Positions 8,380 to 16,575 of a DNA stretch of 64,000 bases are shown piece by piece. The DNA lies in NCBI RefSeq assembly GCF_041821065.1, contig NZ_JBGUAX010000007.1, positions 62,001-126,000 of the forward strand, written 5' to 3'. The translations under genes were made by a program, and so were the position numbers. Within the stretch, counting starts at the first letter, position 1. The number at the start of each line of letters is the position of its first letter. The notes below the pieces were generated by a model. That model made no database searches, was not told the DNA's origin, and saw nothing but the letters and a program-made list of their open reading frames with translations. This stretch comes from Egicoccus sp. AB-alg2 (GTDB lineage: Bacteria; Actinomycetota; Nitriliruptoria; Nitriliruptorales; Nitriliruptoraceae).

Positions 8380-9717
8380 GTGTCTGCCCGCCTGCGAGCC
8401 GTCGTGCTCGCGTGGAGCGCGCTGGCCGCCATCGCTTTGATGGCCGGACCAGCGTTCGCTCAGGCCACCGCACCGAAGGACGCCGCCCTCGCGCAGGGCG
8501 ACACGATGGTTCTCGCACAGGGAGGCGAGACCATCCGTGGCACGTTGCGCGACGGTGAGGGCGAACCGGTGCCCGACGTGGCGATCAGCGTCGCCACCGC
8601 CGACGGCGCCGAGGTCGGTGAGACCACGACCGACGGGGAGGGCAGCTGGGAGGTGGAACTGCCCGAGCCCGGCGACTACGTCGTCACGCTCGACGAGGCC
8701 ACGCTCCCCGACGGCGTCGACCTGCGGGACGCGGATCGCAACCCGCTCGAGGTGAGCGTGCGGTCCGGCCAGAACCGCACGCTGATCTTCGCCCTTGGCG
8801 AGGGCGCCGCGACCGGACGGTTCACCGCCGCACTGCTCACCCAGACCGTCTCCGGACTGCGTTTCGGCCTCATCATCGCCATCACGGCGATCGGCCTGTC
8901 GCTGATCTTCGGCACGACCGGGCTGGTGAACTTCGCCCACGGTGAACTGGTGGCGCTCGGCGCCGTCATCGCCTGGTTCCTGAACGCGCCCAGCACGGCG
9001 GGCGGTGTCGGCCTCACGCTGATCGTGGCCGGCATCATCGCCACGGCGCTGTCCGCGGGGGCCGGTGGTGCGATCGAGCTCGGCCTGTGGCGGCCGCTGC
9101 GCCGGCGCCGGACCGGCCTGATCCAGATGCTGGTCATCTCGATCGGTCTGGCCCTGCTGCTGCGCAACGCCCTGCAGGTGTGGTTCGGCGGCTCCAGCCG
9201 CCCCTACTACGACTACACCATCCAGCAGGCCTGGACGCTGGGCCCGATCCGCCTCACGCCGCGCGACCTCACGGTCATGCTGCTGGCGACGCTCGCCCTG
9301 GTCGGGGTCGCCACGATGCTGCAGCGCACCCGCATCGGCAAGGCCATGCGTGCCGTCTCCGACAACCGCGATCTCGCGGAGTCGTCCGGCATCGACGTGC
9401 AGAAGGTGATCCTGATCATCTGGGTCATCGGCGGCGGACTGGCCGGGTTCGGCGGCGTGCTGTACGGCGTCGTGGAGAACGTCAGCTACCTGATGGGCTT
9501 CCGCCTGCTGCTGCTGATGTTCGCCGGCGTGATCCTCGGCGGCCTCGGAACCGCATACGGCGCGATGTTCGGGTCGATCGTGGTCGGGTTGATCACCGAA
9601 CTGTCGACCCTGTGGTTCTCCACGGAGCTCAAGTACGTCTGGGCCCTCGGGGTGCTCATCCTGATCCTGCTGGTCAGGCCGCAGGGCTTGCTCGGCCGAG
9701 CAGAGAGGATCGGCTGA
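8380..9717 (+). CDS. livH: branched-chain amino acid ABC transporter permease (LivH type) with exported N-terminal domain
   Basis: 445 residues, about 150 longer than ordinary LivH. Residues 1-29 look like a signal peptide (LAWSALAAIALMAGPAFAQA). Residues ~48-135 form a carboxypeptidase-regulatory-like beta-sandwich (IRGTLRDGEGEPVPDVAISV...TTTDGEGSWEVELPEPGDYVVTL). The usual eight-helix LivH permease follows (GTTGLVNFAHGEL, EAA-like loop MRAVSDNRDLAESSGID). The GTG at 8380 has gggagggagcagg directly upstream. The stop overlaps the livM start in TGATG. The extra domain would face outward and may help dock the lipoprotein receptor; that role is inference. Confidence 0.9.
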   Translation: MSARLRAVVLAWSALAAIALMAGPAFAQATAPKDAALAQGDTMVLAQGGETIRGTLRDGEGEPVPDVAISVATADGAEVGETTTDGEGSWEVELPEPGDYVVTLDEATLPDGVDLRDADRNPLEVSVRSGQNRTLIFALGEGAATGRFTAALLTQTVSGLRFGLIIAITAIGLSLIFGTTGLVNFAHGELVALGAVIAWFLNAPSTAGGVGLTLIVAGIIATALSAGAGGAIELGLWRPLRRRRTGLIQMLVISIGLALLLRNALQVWFGGSSRPYYDYTIQQAWTLGPIRLTPRDLTVMLLATLALVGVATMLQRTRIGKAMRAVSDNRDLAESSGIDVQKVILIIWVIGGGLAGFGGVLYGVVENVSYLMGFRLLLLMFAGVILGGLGTAYGAMFGSIVVGLITELSTLWFSTELKYVWALGVLILILLVRPQGLLGRAERIG

Positions 9718-10703
9718 TGGATGTCGACCTGATCCGCGTGATCCTCGACGGCCTGCGGACCGCCATCGGTCCGGTGGCGGCGGTCTACGCCCTGGCCGCG
9801 ATCGGCCTCAACGTCCACTACGGCTATACGGGCCTGCTGAACTTCGGGCAGGTCGGTTTCATGCTCGTCGGCGCCTACGGCATGGGCATCGCCGTGTCCA
9901 TCCACGCCATGCCGCTGTCGCTGGGCATCGCGCTGGGCATGCTCGCCGCCGTCGTGCTCGCGCTGCTGCTCGGCTTCCCCACGCTGCGGCTACGTGCCGA
10001 CTACCTCGCCATCTGCACCATCGCGGCGGCCGAGATCCTGCGGTTCGTCTTCCGCTCCAGCCCGATGGCGGAGACCACCGGCGGCGCGTTCGGCATCCCG
10101 AGCCAGTTCGGCGGGTCCGGGTTCACCGGCTCGTTCGTCCGCGCCAACCCGATCCCCGAGGGCAGCTACGGCATCGGCCCGCTCGGGTTCTCGCACACCC
10201 GCCTGTGGGTGATGCTGGTCGCCTGGGGCGTGGTCGCGCTGGCCGCCCTGATGGTGTGGGCGCTGATGCGCTCGCCGTGGGGCCGGGTGATCAAGTCGAT
10301 CCGCGAGGACGAGGACGCCGCCCGCTCGCTGGGCAAGAACGTCTTCGCCTACAAGATGCAGAGCCTGGTGCTCGGCGGCGTGTTCGGCGGTCTGGCCGGC
10401 ATCCTGCTGGTCCTCAACCAGGGCGCGATGACCCCCGACCAGTTCCTGCCGCAGATCACCTTCTTCGCCTACACCGTGCTGCTGCTCGGTGGCGCGGCCA
10501 CGGTGCTGGGACCGATCCTCGGCAGCGTGCTGTTCTGGTTCGTGCTGCAGAGCATGGACAGCCTGCTGCGCCAGACCGGGTTCGGCAACGCCGCGATCGG
10601 CGCCGTGCGGCTCGCACTCGTCGGCCTCGTCCTGATCCTGCTGATGGCCTTCCGCCCGCAGGGGATCATGGGCAACAAGCAGGAGATGATGCTCGATGCG
10701 TGA
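9717..10703 (+). CDS. livM: branched-chain amino acid ABC transporter permease (LivM type)
   Basis: 328 residues with eight to ten hydrophobic helices. Conserved features are GYTGLLNFGQVGFMLVGAYG near the start and the cytoplasmic coupling loop SIREDEDAARSLGKNVFAYK that contacts the ATPases. It forms the membrane heterodimer with LivH for uptake of branched-chain amino acids or related amides. The ATG overlaps the livH stop by one base, indicating translational coupling, and the 3' end overlaps livG by 8 bp. Confidence 0.94.
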   Translation: MDVDLIRVILDGLRTAIGPVAAVYALAAIGLNVHYGYTGLLNFGQVGFMLVGAYGMGIAVSIHAMPLSLGIALGMLAAVVLALLLGFPTLRLRADYLAICTIAAAEILRFVFRSSPMAETTGGAFGIPSQFGGSGFTGSFVRANPIPEGSYGIGPLGFSHTRLWVMLVAWGVVALAALMVWALMRSPWGRVIKSIREDEDAARSLGKNVFAYKMQSLVLGGVFGGLAGILLVLNQGAMTPDQFLPQITFFAYTVLLLGGAATVLGPILGSVLFWFVLQSMDSLLRQTGFGNAAIGAVRLALVGLVLILLMAFRPQGIMGNKQEMMLDA

Positions 10704-11694
10704 GACCGCCGCCTCGCGGGCGCTCGCCGAGGTCGAACCTCGTCCCGGCGTCCCCAAGCCCGACCCGATCCTGGTCGCCGACGGGGTCGTGCGCGCCTTC
10801 GGCGGTCTGCGCGCCGTCGACGTCGAGCACCTGGAACTGCAACGCGGCGCCATCACCTCGCTGATCGGCCCCAACGGTGCCGGCAAGACCACCTTCTTCA
10901 ACCTCATGACCGGCTTCGACCGGCCGAACGAGGGCAGCTGGAGCTTCGACGGGCACGACCTGTCGAAGGTGCCGGCCCACAAGGTGGCCAACTACGGCAT
11001 GGTCCGGACCTTCCAGCTCACCAAGGCCCTGACGCGCCTGACGGTGCTGGAGAACATGAAGCTCGGCGCGACCAGCCAGAAGGGCGAGCGCTTCCTGACG
11101 TCGCTGTGGCCAGGGGCCTGGCGCTCGCAGGAGCGCGACATCGAGCAGCGCGCCGACGAGCTTCTGGTGCGTTTCCGCATGGACCACATGCGCGAGCAGC
11201 TGGCCGGCACCCTCTCCGGCGGGCAGCGCAAGCTCCTGGAGATGGCCCGCTCGCTGATGGTCCAGCCCTCGATGGTCATGCTCGACGAGCCGATGGCCGG
11301 CGTGAACCCGGCGCTGACCCAGTCGCTGCTCGAGCACGTGAAGGACCTGCCCAACCACGGCATGACCGTCCTGTTCGTCGAGCACGACATGGACGTCGTC
11401 ATGGACATCAGCGACTGGGTGGTCGTGATGGCGCAGGGCAGGATCATCGCCGAGGGTCCGCCCGAGGCGGTCTCCAAGGATCCGGCCGTGATCGACGCCT
11501 ACCTCGGCGCCGACCACGGTGACGAGAGCCGCTTCACGCCGATCCCGTTCGCCGGCGCCCCCGCGCTGGACGCCGCCGGGCCCGCGATCGCGGAGGCCCC
11601 ACCGGACGAGCACGAGGGCGAGGAGGAACTCGCCCACGGCGACCACGACGGCGTCCCGTCCGCGGGCAGCCACGACGCGGAGGAGCAGGCGTGA
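10696..11694 (+). CDS. livG: branched-chain amino acid ABC transporter ATP-binding protein (LivG type)
   Basis: 332 residues. Walker A GPNGAGKTT, ABC signature LSGGQRKLLEMARS and Walker B MVMLDEPMAGVNP followed by the H-loop VEHDMD are all present. LivG proteins are usually ~250-270 residues. This one has an extra C-terminal tail of ~60 residues, acidic and His-containing (PPDEHEGEEELAHGDHDG), with no recognised domain. The ATG lies inside livM and the stop overlaps the livF GTG in GTGA, so the four genes are one coupled operon. Confidence 0.94.
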   Translation: MRETAASRALAEVEPRPGVPKPDPILVADGVVRAFGGLRAVDVEHLELQRGAITSLIGPNGAGKTTFFNLMTGFDRPNEGSWSFDGHDLSKVPAHKVANYGMVRTFQLTKALTRLTVLENMKLGATSQKGERFLTSLWPGAWRSQERDIEQRADELLVRFRMDHMREQLAGTLSGGQRKLLEMARSLMVQPSMVMLDEPMAGVNPALTQSLLEHVKDLPNHGMTVLFVEHDMDVVMDISDWVVVMAQGRIIAEGPPEAVSKDPAVIDAYLGADHGDESRFTPIPFAGAPALDAAGPAIAEAPPDEHEGEEELAHGDHDGVPSAGSHDAEEQA

Positions 11695-12425
11695 ACGAGC
11701 CCCTGCTGATCGCCGAGGACGTCACGGCCGGCTACCTGCCCGGCATCGACATCCTGACCGGCTGCAACCTGACCCTCGCCGAGGGCGAGTTCGTCGGCAT
11801 CATCGGCCCCAACGGTGCCGGCAAGTCCACCCTGCTGAAGTCGCTGTTCGGCCTGGTGGACGTCCGCGCCGGCGGTGTCCGCCTGCGCGGGCAGGACATC
11901 ACCAACGCGCCCGCCAACAAGCTGGTGGCCCAGGGCGTCGGCTACGTCCCGCAGACCCGCAACGTGTTCCCCAGCCTCACCATCGAGGAGAACCTCGAGA
12001 TGGGGCTGTACCTGAAGCCGAAGGAGTTCCGCGACCGGTTCGCCTACGTCGCCGACCTCTTCCCGCTGCTCGGCGACCGGCGCAAGCAGCGGGCCGGTGG
12101 GCTCTCCGGCGGTGAGCGGCAGATGGTCGCCATGGGCCGCGCGCTGATGATGCAGCCGTCCGTGCTGCTCCTCGACGAGCCCTCGGCCGGCCTGTCCCCG
12201 GCCCTGCAGGACGAGGCGTTCCTGCGGGCCCGCGAGATCAACGCCACGGGCGTGTCGATCGTCATGGTGGAGCAGAACGCCCGCCGGTGCCTGCAGATCT
12301 GCCACCGCGGCTACGTGCTCGACCAGGGCCGCAACGCCTACACGGGCACCGGACACCAGCTGCTCAGCGACCCCAAGGTCATCGAGCTGTACCTCGGCAC
12401 CCTCGCCCAGCAGCAGGTGGACTGA
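11691..12425 (+). CDS. livF: branched-chain amino acid ABC transporter ATP-binding protein (LivF type)
   Basis: 244 residues, normal length. Walker A IGPNGAGKSTLLK, signature LSGGERQMVAMGRALM and Walker B VLLLDEPSAGLSP are intact, and VEQN is the LivF-type H-loop region. It pairs with LivG to energise the LivHM channel. The GTG start overlaps the livG stop by four bases. It is the last gene of the operon, followed by a terminator-like hairpin. The lipoprotein receptor gene lies 2.5 kb downstream as a separate unit. Confidence 0.95.
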   Translation: MNEPLLIAEDVTAGYLPGIDILTGCNLTLAEGEFVGIIGPNGAGKSTLLKSLFGLVDVRAGGVRLRGQDITNAPANKLVAQGVGYVPQTRNVFPSLTIEENLEMGLYLKPKEFRDRFAYVADLFPLLGDRRKQRAGGLSGGERQMVAMGRALMMQPSVLLLDEPSAGLSPALQDEAFLRAREINATGVSIVMVEQNARRCLQICHRGYVLDQGRNAYTGTGHQLLSDPKVIELYLGTLAQQQVD

Positions 12426-12472
12426 GTCGCGCACCGCGTGTGCGCGAGCGCACGCGACCCCGGGATACCACG

Positions 12473-12512
12473 AACCCCCCGCCGTCGGACGGCCCCCGAC
12501 GCGCGGGGGTTT
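12473..12512 (+). terminator. hairpin downstream of livF
   Basis: Outer stem aaccccc / gggggtt plus a gc/gc pair with one bulged C, closing an inner cgtcgg / ccgacg stem. It begins 47 bp after the livF stop and ends in three Ts. A further GC-rich inverted sequence lies between the stop codon and this hairpin. Confidence 0.6.
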
Positions 12513-12659
12513 CGCGTCTCCCGGAGGATGATCAGCCCTGTTCGGAGGCCCGGCCGGGTGGGTTTGGTCGTGTTCGCACCGTGCGGCGATGGTCGTCCAG
12601 ATGCATTGCGCGGCACGAAGCGCGGACACCTGCCCGAACCGGACCGTGAGGAAACACCC

Positions 12660-13511
12660 ATGAAGCTACGCGTCTTGGCTGCCTCGACGGCGGCCCTGCT
12701 GTTGCTCGCCCCGACCGCCGCCTTCGCCCAGGACGACACCGCCGAGGTCGTCGCCGTGCACGGCATCCCGCAGAGCGTCTTCGACACGCTCGGCGCCGAC
12801 TCCACCGCCGTCGACGTCTACGTCGCCGGCAGCTACGACGACCCGCTGCTCACCTTCGAGTTCGGCGACGTGGAGACCCTCGACGTCCCGCCGGGCGCCT
12901 ACGACCTCGAGGTGTTCCCCGCCGGTGGCGACACCAGCGGCGACCCCGTCATCTCGCTCAGCACGCCCGAGCTGGCAGCCGGCGCCAGCGCCTCCGTGGT
13001 CGCACAGCTGAACGAGGCCGGCGACACCCCGTCGCTCGAGGCCTACATCAACGAGAACGACGCCACGGGCATCCAGGTGTTCCACACCGCCGCCTTCGGC
13101 CCCGTCGACGTCATCGCCGGTGGCGAGCCCGTCCTGGAGGGCGTCACCAACGGTGACACCGCCCGCGTCGACGTACCGGGCGGCACCAGCGTCGAGGGTG
13201 TCGGCATCGCCCCGGCTGGCGGCGACGTCGCGCTCGAGGTCGGTGACGTCGAGGTGCCCGACGGCACGCTGGTCCTGGCCTACGCGATCGGGTCCGCCGA
13301 CGACGAGTCGCTGCAGATCGTGACCGGCAGCACCGCCGTCGCCGGTGACGACGCCGCGGACGGCGGCGACGACGCCCCGACCCGCGTCGACGCCGGCTCG
13401 GCCGGCCTGGCCGACTCCGGCACCAGCACCGGGCTGCTGGCCGCGCTGTTCGCCGGCGCCGCCCTGCTGTTCGCGCCGGCCGCCGCCCGGGTGGTCCGTC
13501 GCCGTCGCTGA
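12660..13511 (+). CDS. DUF4397 surface protein with C-terminal sorting signal
   Basis: 283 residues. A signal peptide (RVLAASTAALLLLAPTAAFAQ) is followed by a DUF4397 domain (~25-215: EVVAVHGIPQ...VDVYVAG...DVPPGAYDLEVFPAG), a family of secreted beta-sandwich proteins of unknown function. The C-terminus is a textbook wall-sorting signal: LADSG near residue 256, a hydrophobic segment LLAALFAGAALLFAPAAA, then VVRRRR. LADSG resembles the LAxTG motif of actinobacterial class E sortases. A sortase gene follows directly. The ATG has gtgagg 7-12 nt upstream. It is probably covalently linked to the cell envelope. Confidence 0.85.
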   Translation: MKLRVLAASTAALLLLAPTAAFAQDDTAEVVAVHGIPQSVFDTLGADSTAVDVYVAGSYDDPLLTFEFGDVETLDVPPGAYDLEVFPAGGDTSGDPVISLSTPELAAGASASVVAQLNEAGDTPSLEAYINENDATGIQVFHTAAFGPVDVIAGGEPVLEGVTNGDTARVDVPGGTSVEGVGIAPAGGDVALEVGDVEVPDGTLVLAYAIGSADDESLQIVTGSTAVAGDDAADGGDDAPTRVDAGSAGLADSGTSTGLLAALFAGAALLFAPAAARVVRRRR

Positions 13512-13528
13512 GCCGACCGCTCCCGTTC

Positions 13529-13558
13529 GGGGAGGAGGGGCCGACGCCCCTCCTCCCC
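13529..13558 (+). terminator. strong hairpin between DUF4397 gene and sortase gene
   Basis: Perfect 12-bp stem ggggaggagggg / cccctcctcccc with a 6-nt loop, 17 bp after the DUF4397 stop and 32 bp before the sortase GTG. It could terminate, or attenuate so that the sortase is made at a lower level than its substrate. There is no T-run. Confidence 0.5.
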
Positions 13559-13590
13559 CGCGGCGTGTCCGCCGCCCCCGCTGGGAGGCC

Positions 13591-14361
13591 GTGTCGGCGG
13601 GGCTCGGTGCGCTGCTGCTGCTGGGCTCGCTCGGGTCCGCCGAACTCGCGCGCAGCGGCGACACCGTCGGCGAGGTACCCGACGTCGCACGCGAAACCCC
13701 GCCGCCGTCCTCGGCCGCCGAACTCCCCGAGGCACCCCGGGCGTCGGCGCCGACGGCCCCGCCATCGCCGGCCGACGAACCGGGGGCCGACGAACTCGGG
13801 GCCGACGAACCGGGGGCCGACGACGCGGTGGCCGCCGAGACACCGCCGGCGGCCGACGGGCCGGCGACGACGGCGGCATCCGGGGCCGCAGACGACCCCG
13901 AAGAGGCACCGGCGCCGGTCGCCGACCCGGCACGTCTACGCATCGACGCCATCGGCGTCGACCACCGGGTCGTCCCGGTCGGCCTGGAGCCCGACGGCGC
14001 CATGGAGTTGCCCGCGGACGTGCGCGAGGTCGGCTGGTTCTCGCCGCGCGCCCGGCCGGGCGAGCGGGGCTCGGCCGTCCTCGCCGGCCACGTCGACTCG
14101 CGCTCGCAGGGGCGCGGCGCGCTGTTCGACCTGCGGACGCTGGCGGTGGACGACCGGATCGAGGTCGAGACCGTCGACGGTGAGCGCCTCGACTGGCGGG
14201 TCGTCGGCCGTACGACCTACGACAAGGGTGAGCTGCCCGTCGACGAACTGTTCGCCCGGGGCGGGGACCCGCGCCTGGTCCTGATCACCTGCGGCGGGGC
14301 GTACGACCCGGCGACCCGGAGCTATGCGGAGAACGTCGTGGTCATCGCCGAGCCCGCCTGA
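13591..14361 (+). CDS. sortase (class E/F type)
   Basis: 256 residues. An N-terminal membrane anchor (GLGALLLLGSLGSAELA, ~4-20) is followed by a ~90-residue low-complexity Pro/Ala/Glu stalk and a sortase domain (~110-256). The domain has the catalytic His in VLAGHVDSRSQGRGALFDL, the catalytic Cys in LVLITCGG and a C-terminal Tyr-Ala strand. It would cleave LAxTG-like signals and attach proteins to the envelope. The upstream DUF4397 protein, with LADSG plus RRRR, is the obvious substrate. The GTG at 13591 has ggagg only 2 nt upstream, so the start is uncertain; translation may run through from the gene before. Confidence 0.83.
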   Translation: MSAGLGALLLLGSLGSAELARSGDTVGEVPDVARETPPPSSAAELPEAPRASAPTAPPSPADEPGADELGADEPGADDAVAAETPPAADGPATTAASGAADDPEEAPAPVADPARLRIDAIGVDHRVVPVGLEPDGAMELPADVREVGWFSPRARPGERGSAVLAGHVDSRSQGRGALFDLRTLAVDDRIEVETVDGERLDWRVVGRTTYDKGELPVDELFARGGDPRLVLITCGGAYDPATRSYAENVVVIAEPA

Positions 14362-14374
14362 GCCGGCACCGCGG

Positions 14375-14740
14375 TCACGCCAGGGTGATGGCCCGGCCCT
14401 CGGCGAGCGCCTCGACGATCCGGGCGGCGCCGACGATCACGGCGCCGTCGACGAGTTCCCGGTCGCCCGTGATGCCGCGCTTGACCGCGCAGGCGCTGCA
14501 GAGCCAGATCTCGCCGCCGGCGTCCGTGAACTGACGCACCAGGTCGCCGAGCGGCGGCATGCCCTCCTCCTCGATGCCGTCCGCGACGCCGGGCAGGCCG
14601 AGGTTGACGGCCTCGACCGTGCAGACGACGACGGCCGACTTGCCGCTGACGGCGGCGGTGGCGGCGGCGATGAACGGCACGGTGGCGCGCTCGGGGGCGT
14701 CGGCGCCGTGGGAGTTGCAGAACAGCAGGGTGTCGGCCAT
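14375..14740 (-). CDS. DsrE family protein
   Basis: 121 residues, a small alpha/beta DsrE/DsrF/TusD-like fold. Visible features are the N-terminal strand TLLFCNSHGADAPERAT and the conserved IWLCSACAVKRGI, with two cysteines three residues apart. Family members are sulfur carriers or are of unknown function. The ATG is preceded by aaggagcc. The gene is convergent with the sortase (13 bp apart) and divergent from livJ. The precise role is unknown. Confidence 0.82.
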   Translation of the reverse strand: MADTLLFCNSHGADAPERATVPFIAAATAAVSGKSAVVVCTVEAVNLGLPGVADGIEEEGMPPLGDLVRQFTDAGGEIWLCSACAVKRGITGDRELVDGAVIVGAARIVEALAEGRAITLA

Positions 14741-14958
14741 CGGTCAGGCTCCTTCGTGGGGACGTCGAGGCGGCACCGTAGGCGTCCGGGCGGGACCGGG
14801 CGGACGCCGAGCGCGCAAAAGCGCTTCCCATCCTCCTACACGCGTAGTAGCGTCCCCCCGGGCACCGTGCGACCGCACGGGTCCGAGAGGCGCTCGCCGC
14901 ACCGCCGGGTGGGGACTGGTGAGGCGGCGGCGACGACCACCCCATGGGGAGGGAGTAG

Positions 14959-16317
14959 ATGAAGCGTTCGTTGTGGCTGCGCCGCATGGCGGCCGTCACC
15001 GCGCTCGCGCTCGCGGCCGCTGCCTGCGGCAACGGTGATGACACCGCGACCGAGCCCGAGCCGACCGAAGAGGAGACCGGTGCCGACACCGGTGCCGAGG
15101 AAGAACCCGCAGAGGAGGAGCCCGCAGAGGAGGAGCCCGCCGAAGAGGGTGACGGCCAGGCCGTCGAGGGCGACGGTGTGCTGAACCTCGGCTACATCCT
15201 GCCTGAGTCGGGCCCGCTCGCCTTCCTCGGCCCCCCGCAGATCCAGGCGGTCGAGCTCGCCATCGCGGACATCAACGCCGCCGGTGGTGTGCTCGGAGAG
15301 GACGTCACGCTGGAGTCCGGTGACGAGGCCGGTGACACCACCATCGCCTCCGAGTCGGCGCAGCGCCTGATCGGCGCCAACGTCAACGCCGTGATCGGCG
15401 CGGCGGCCTCCGGCATGTCGCTGTCGTTCGTCGACGCGCTCACCGGCGCCGGCGTCGTGCAGTGCTCGGCCTCCAACACCTCGCCGACCTTCACCGGTGG
15501 CGACTACGGCGGCCTGTACTTCCGCACCGCGCCGACCGACGCCCTGCAGGGCCCGGTGCTCGCCGAGGTCATCGTCGGTGACGGCAACACCAACCCGGCG
15601 ATCATGGCCCGCGCCGACGACTACGGTCAGGGCCTGATGGACGCCACCGTCGCGGAGCTCGAGGCGCAGGGCGCCACGGTCGCCGCGGCCATCACCTACG
15701 ACCCCGAGGCCGCGAACTTCGAGGCCGAGGTGAACCAGGTCGCGCAGTCCGGCGCCGACTCCGTCGCGCTGATCGCCTTCGACGAGGGCGCGCAGATCCT
15801 GGCCACCATGGTCGAGGCGGGCCTCGGTCCCCAGAACGTTCCGGTGTACGGCGCCGACGGTCTGGCCTCGGACGACCTGGCCGGCCTGGTCGACCCGAAC
15901 GACGAGTCGATCCTCGAGGGCATGAAGGGCACGCGTCCGTCGCCGGACGCCGACCCCGAGTTCCTGAGCCGCTTCCAGGACGAGACCGGCCTGTCCGACA
16001 CCACCTACGCCGCCCAGGCCTACGACTGCGCGATGATCATCGCGCTGGCCGCGGAGGCCGCGGGTTCGGACGACGGTGCCGCGATCGCCGGTGAGATGGT
16101 CAACGTGACCACCGGTGACACGGAGTGCGGCTCCTTCGAGGAGTGCCGCGACGCGCTGGAGGCGGGCGACACGATCGCCTACCAGACCGTGTCGGGCGTC
16201 GTGCTGACGGAGACCGAGTCCGGCAACGGCGAGCCCGAGTCGGGCACGTACGACGTCTGGGAGATCGGTTCCGACGGCGCGCTGTCCAGCCTCGAGACCG
16301 TCGAGTCGAACTTCTGA
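14959..16317 (+). CDS. livJ: branched-chain amino acid ABC transporter substrate-binding lipoprotein (LivJ/LivK type)
   Basis: 452 residues. A lipoprotein signal (LALALAAAACG, Cys ~24) anchors it outside the membrane. An acidic linker with three PAEEE repeats (~45-62) follows, then a two-lobed type I periplasmic-binding fold (LNLGYILPESGPLAFLGPPQ, NAVIGAAASGMSLSF). It delivers ligand to LivHMGF, encoded 2.5 kb upstream. The acidic linker suits a salt-rich setting or a wall spacer. ggggagggag precedes the ATG. It has its own strong terminator, so expression can exceed that of the permease operon. Confidence 0.92.
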   Translation: MKRSLWLRRMAAVTALALAAAACGNGDDTATEPEPTEEETGADTGAEEEPAEEEPAEEEPAEEGDGQAVEGDGVLNLGYILPESGPLAFLGPPQIQAVELAIADINAAGGVLGEDVTLESGDEAGDTTIASESAQRLIGANVNAVIGAAASGMSLSFVDALTGAGVVQCSASNTSPTFTGGDYGGLYFRTAPTDALQGPVLAEVIVGDGNTNPAIMARADDYGQGLMDATVAELEAQGATVAAAITYDPEAANFEAEVNQVAQSGADSVALIAFDEGAQILATMVEAGLGPQNVPVYGADGLASDDLAGLVDPNDESILEGMKGTRPSPDADPEFLSRFQDETGLSDTTYAAQAYDCAMIIALAAEAAGSDDGAAIAGEMVNVTTGDTECGSFEECRDALEAGDTIAYQTVSGVVLTETESGNGEPESGTYDVWEIGSDGALSSLETVESNF

Positions 16318-16341
16318 TCCGACGTCTCGGGTGAGACACCC

Positions 16342-16373
16342 GGAGGACCCCGCCGCTCGCGGCGGGGTCCTCC
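16342..16373 (+). terminator. intrinsic-type terminator of livJ
   Basis: Perfect 14-bp stem ggaggaccccgccg / cggcggggtcctcc with a CTCG loop, 25 bp after the livJ stop, followed by cgcgttt. It is separate from the hairpin array that begins 60 bp further on. Confidence 0.75.
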
Positions 16374-16432
16374 CGCGTTTCCGGGGGTTGCCGGCCGGCG
16401 CGGCGGCAGCGACGGGCCTTCGGACCAAAGAG

Positions 16433-16561
16433 CGCCGCCCCCGGCTGGGAGAGGCCGGGGGCGGCGAAGCGCGCGGCTGGGAGAGGCCGGCGCGGGAGCG
16501 CGCGCGGTGTGGGAGAGCACCGTCGCGCGGGGCGCACCCGGTGGGGAGAGACACCGAGCGC
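16433..16561. repeat. array of four hairpins sharing a GGGAGAG loop
   Basis: Four consecutive stem-loops. A: 16433-16466, 13-bp perfect stem, loop TGGGAGAG. B: 16470-16494, 8 bp with one bulged base, loop TGGGAGAG. C: 16499-16529, 11 bp with one bulged T, loop TGGGAGAG. D: 16532-16561, 5+4 bp with an internal loop, loop GGGAGAGA. Stem sequences differ while each stays self-complementary, and the loop sequence is kept. The array starts 60 bp after the livJ terminator and ends 14 bp before the wrbA stop, so on the minus strand it is the wrbA 3' region with CUCUCCC loops. It may be tandem terminators, a REP-like element or a 3'-UTR RNA. Confidence 0.8.
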
Positions 16562-16575
16562 GGGTCTGGTGCGGA

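Noticed and set aside
14836-16554. 572-residue minus-strand open frame opposite livJ
   Set aside because: Shadow; would also run through the livJ terminator and hairpin array. livJ has a lipobox and a binding-protein fold.
16433-16561. Interpretation as an actinobacterial 6C RNA or CsrA/RsmZ-type decoy RNA
   Set aside because: Minus-strand loops are CUCUCCC, not six Cs; plus-strand loops contain GGA but CsrA is not expected in most actinobacteria and none is seen here. Kept as an unclassified structured array.
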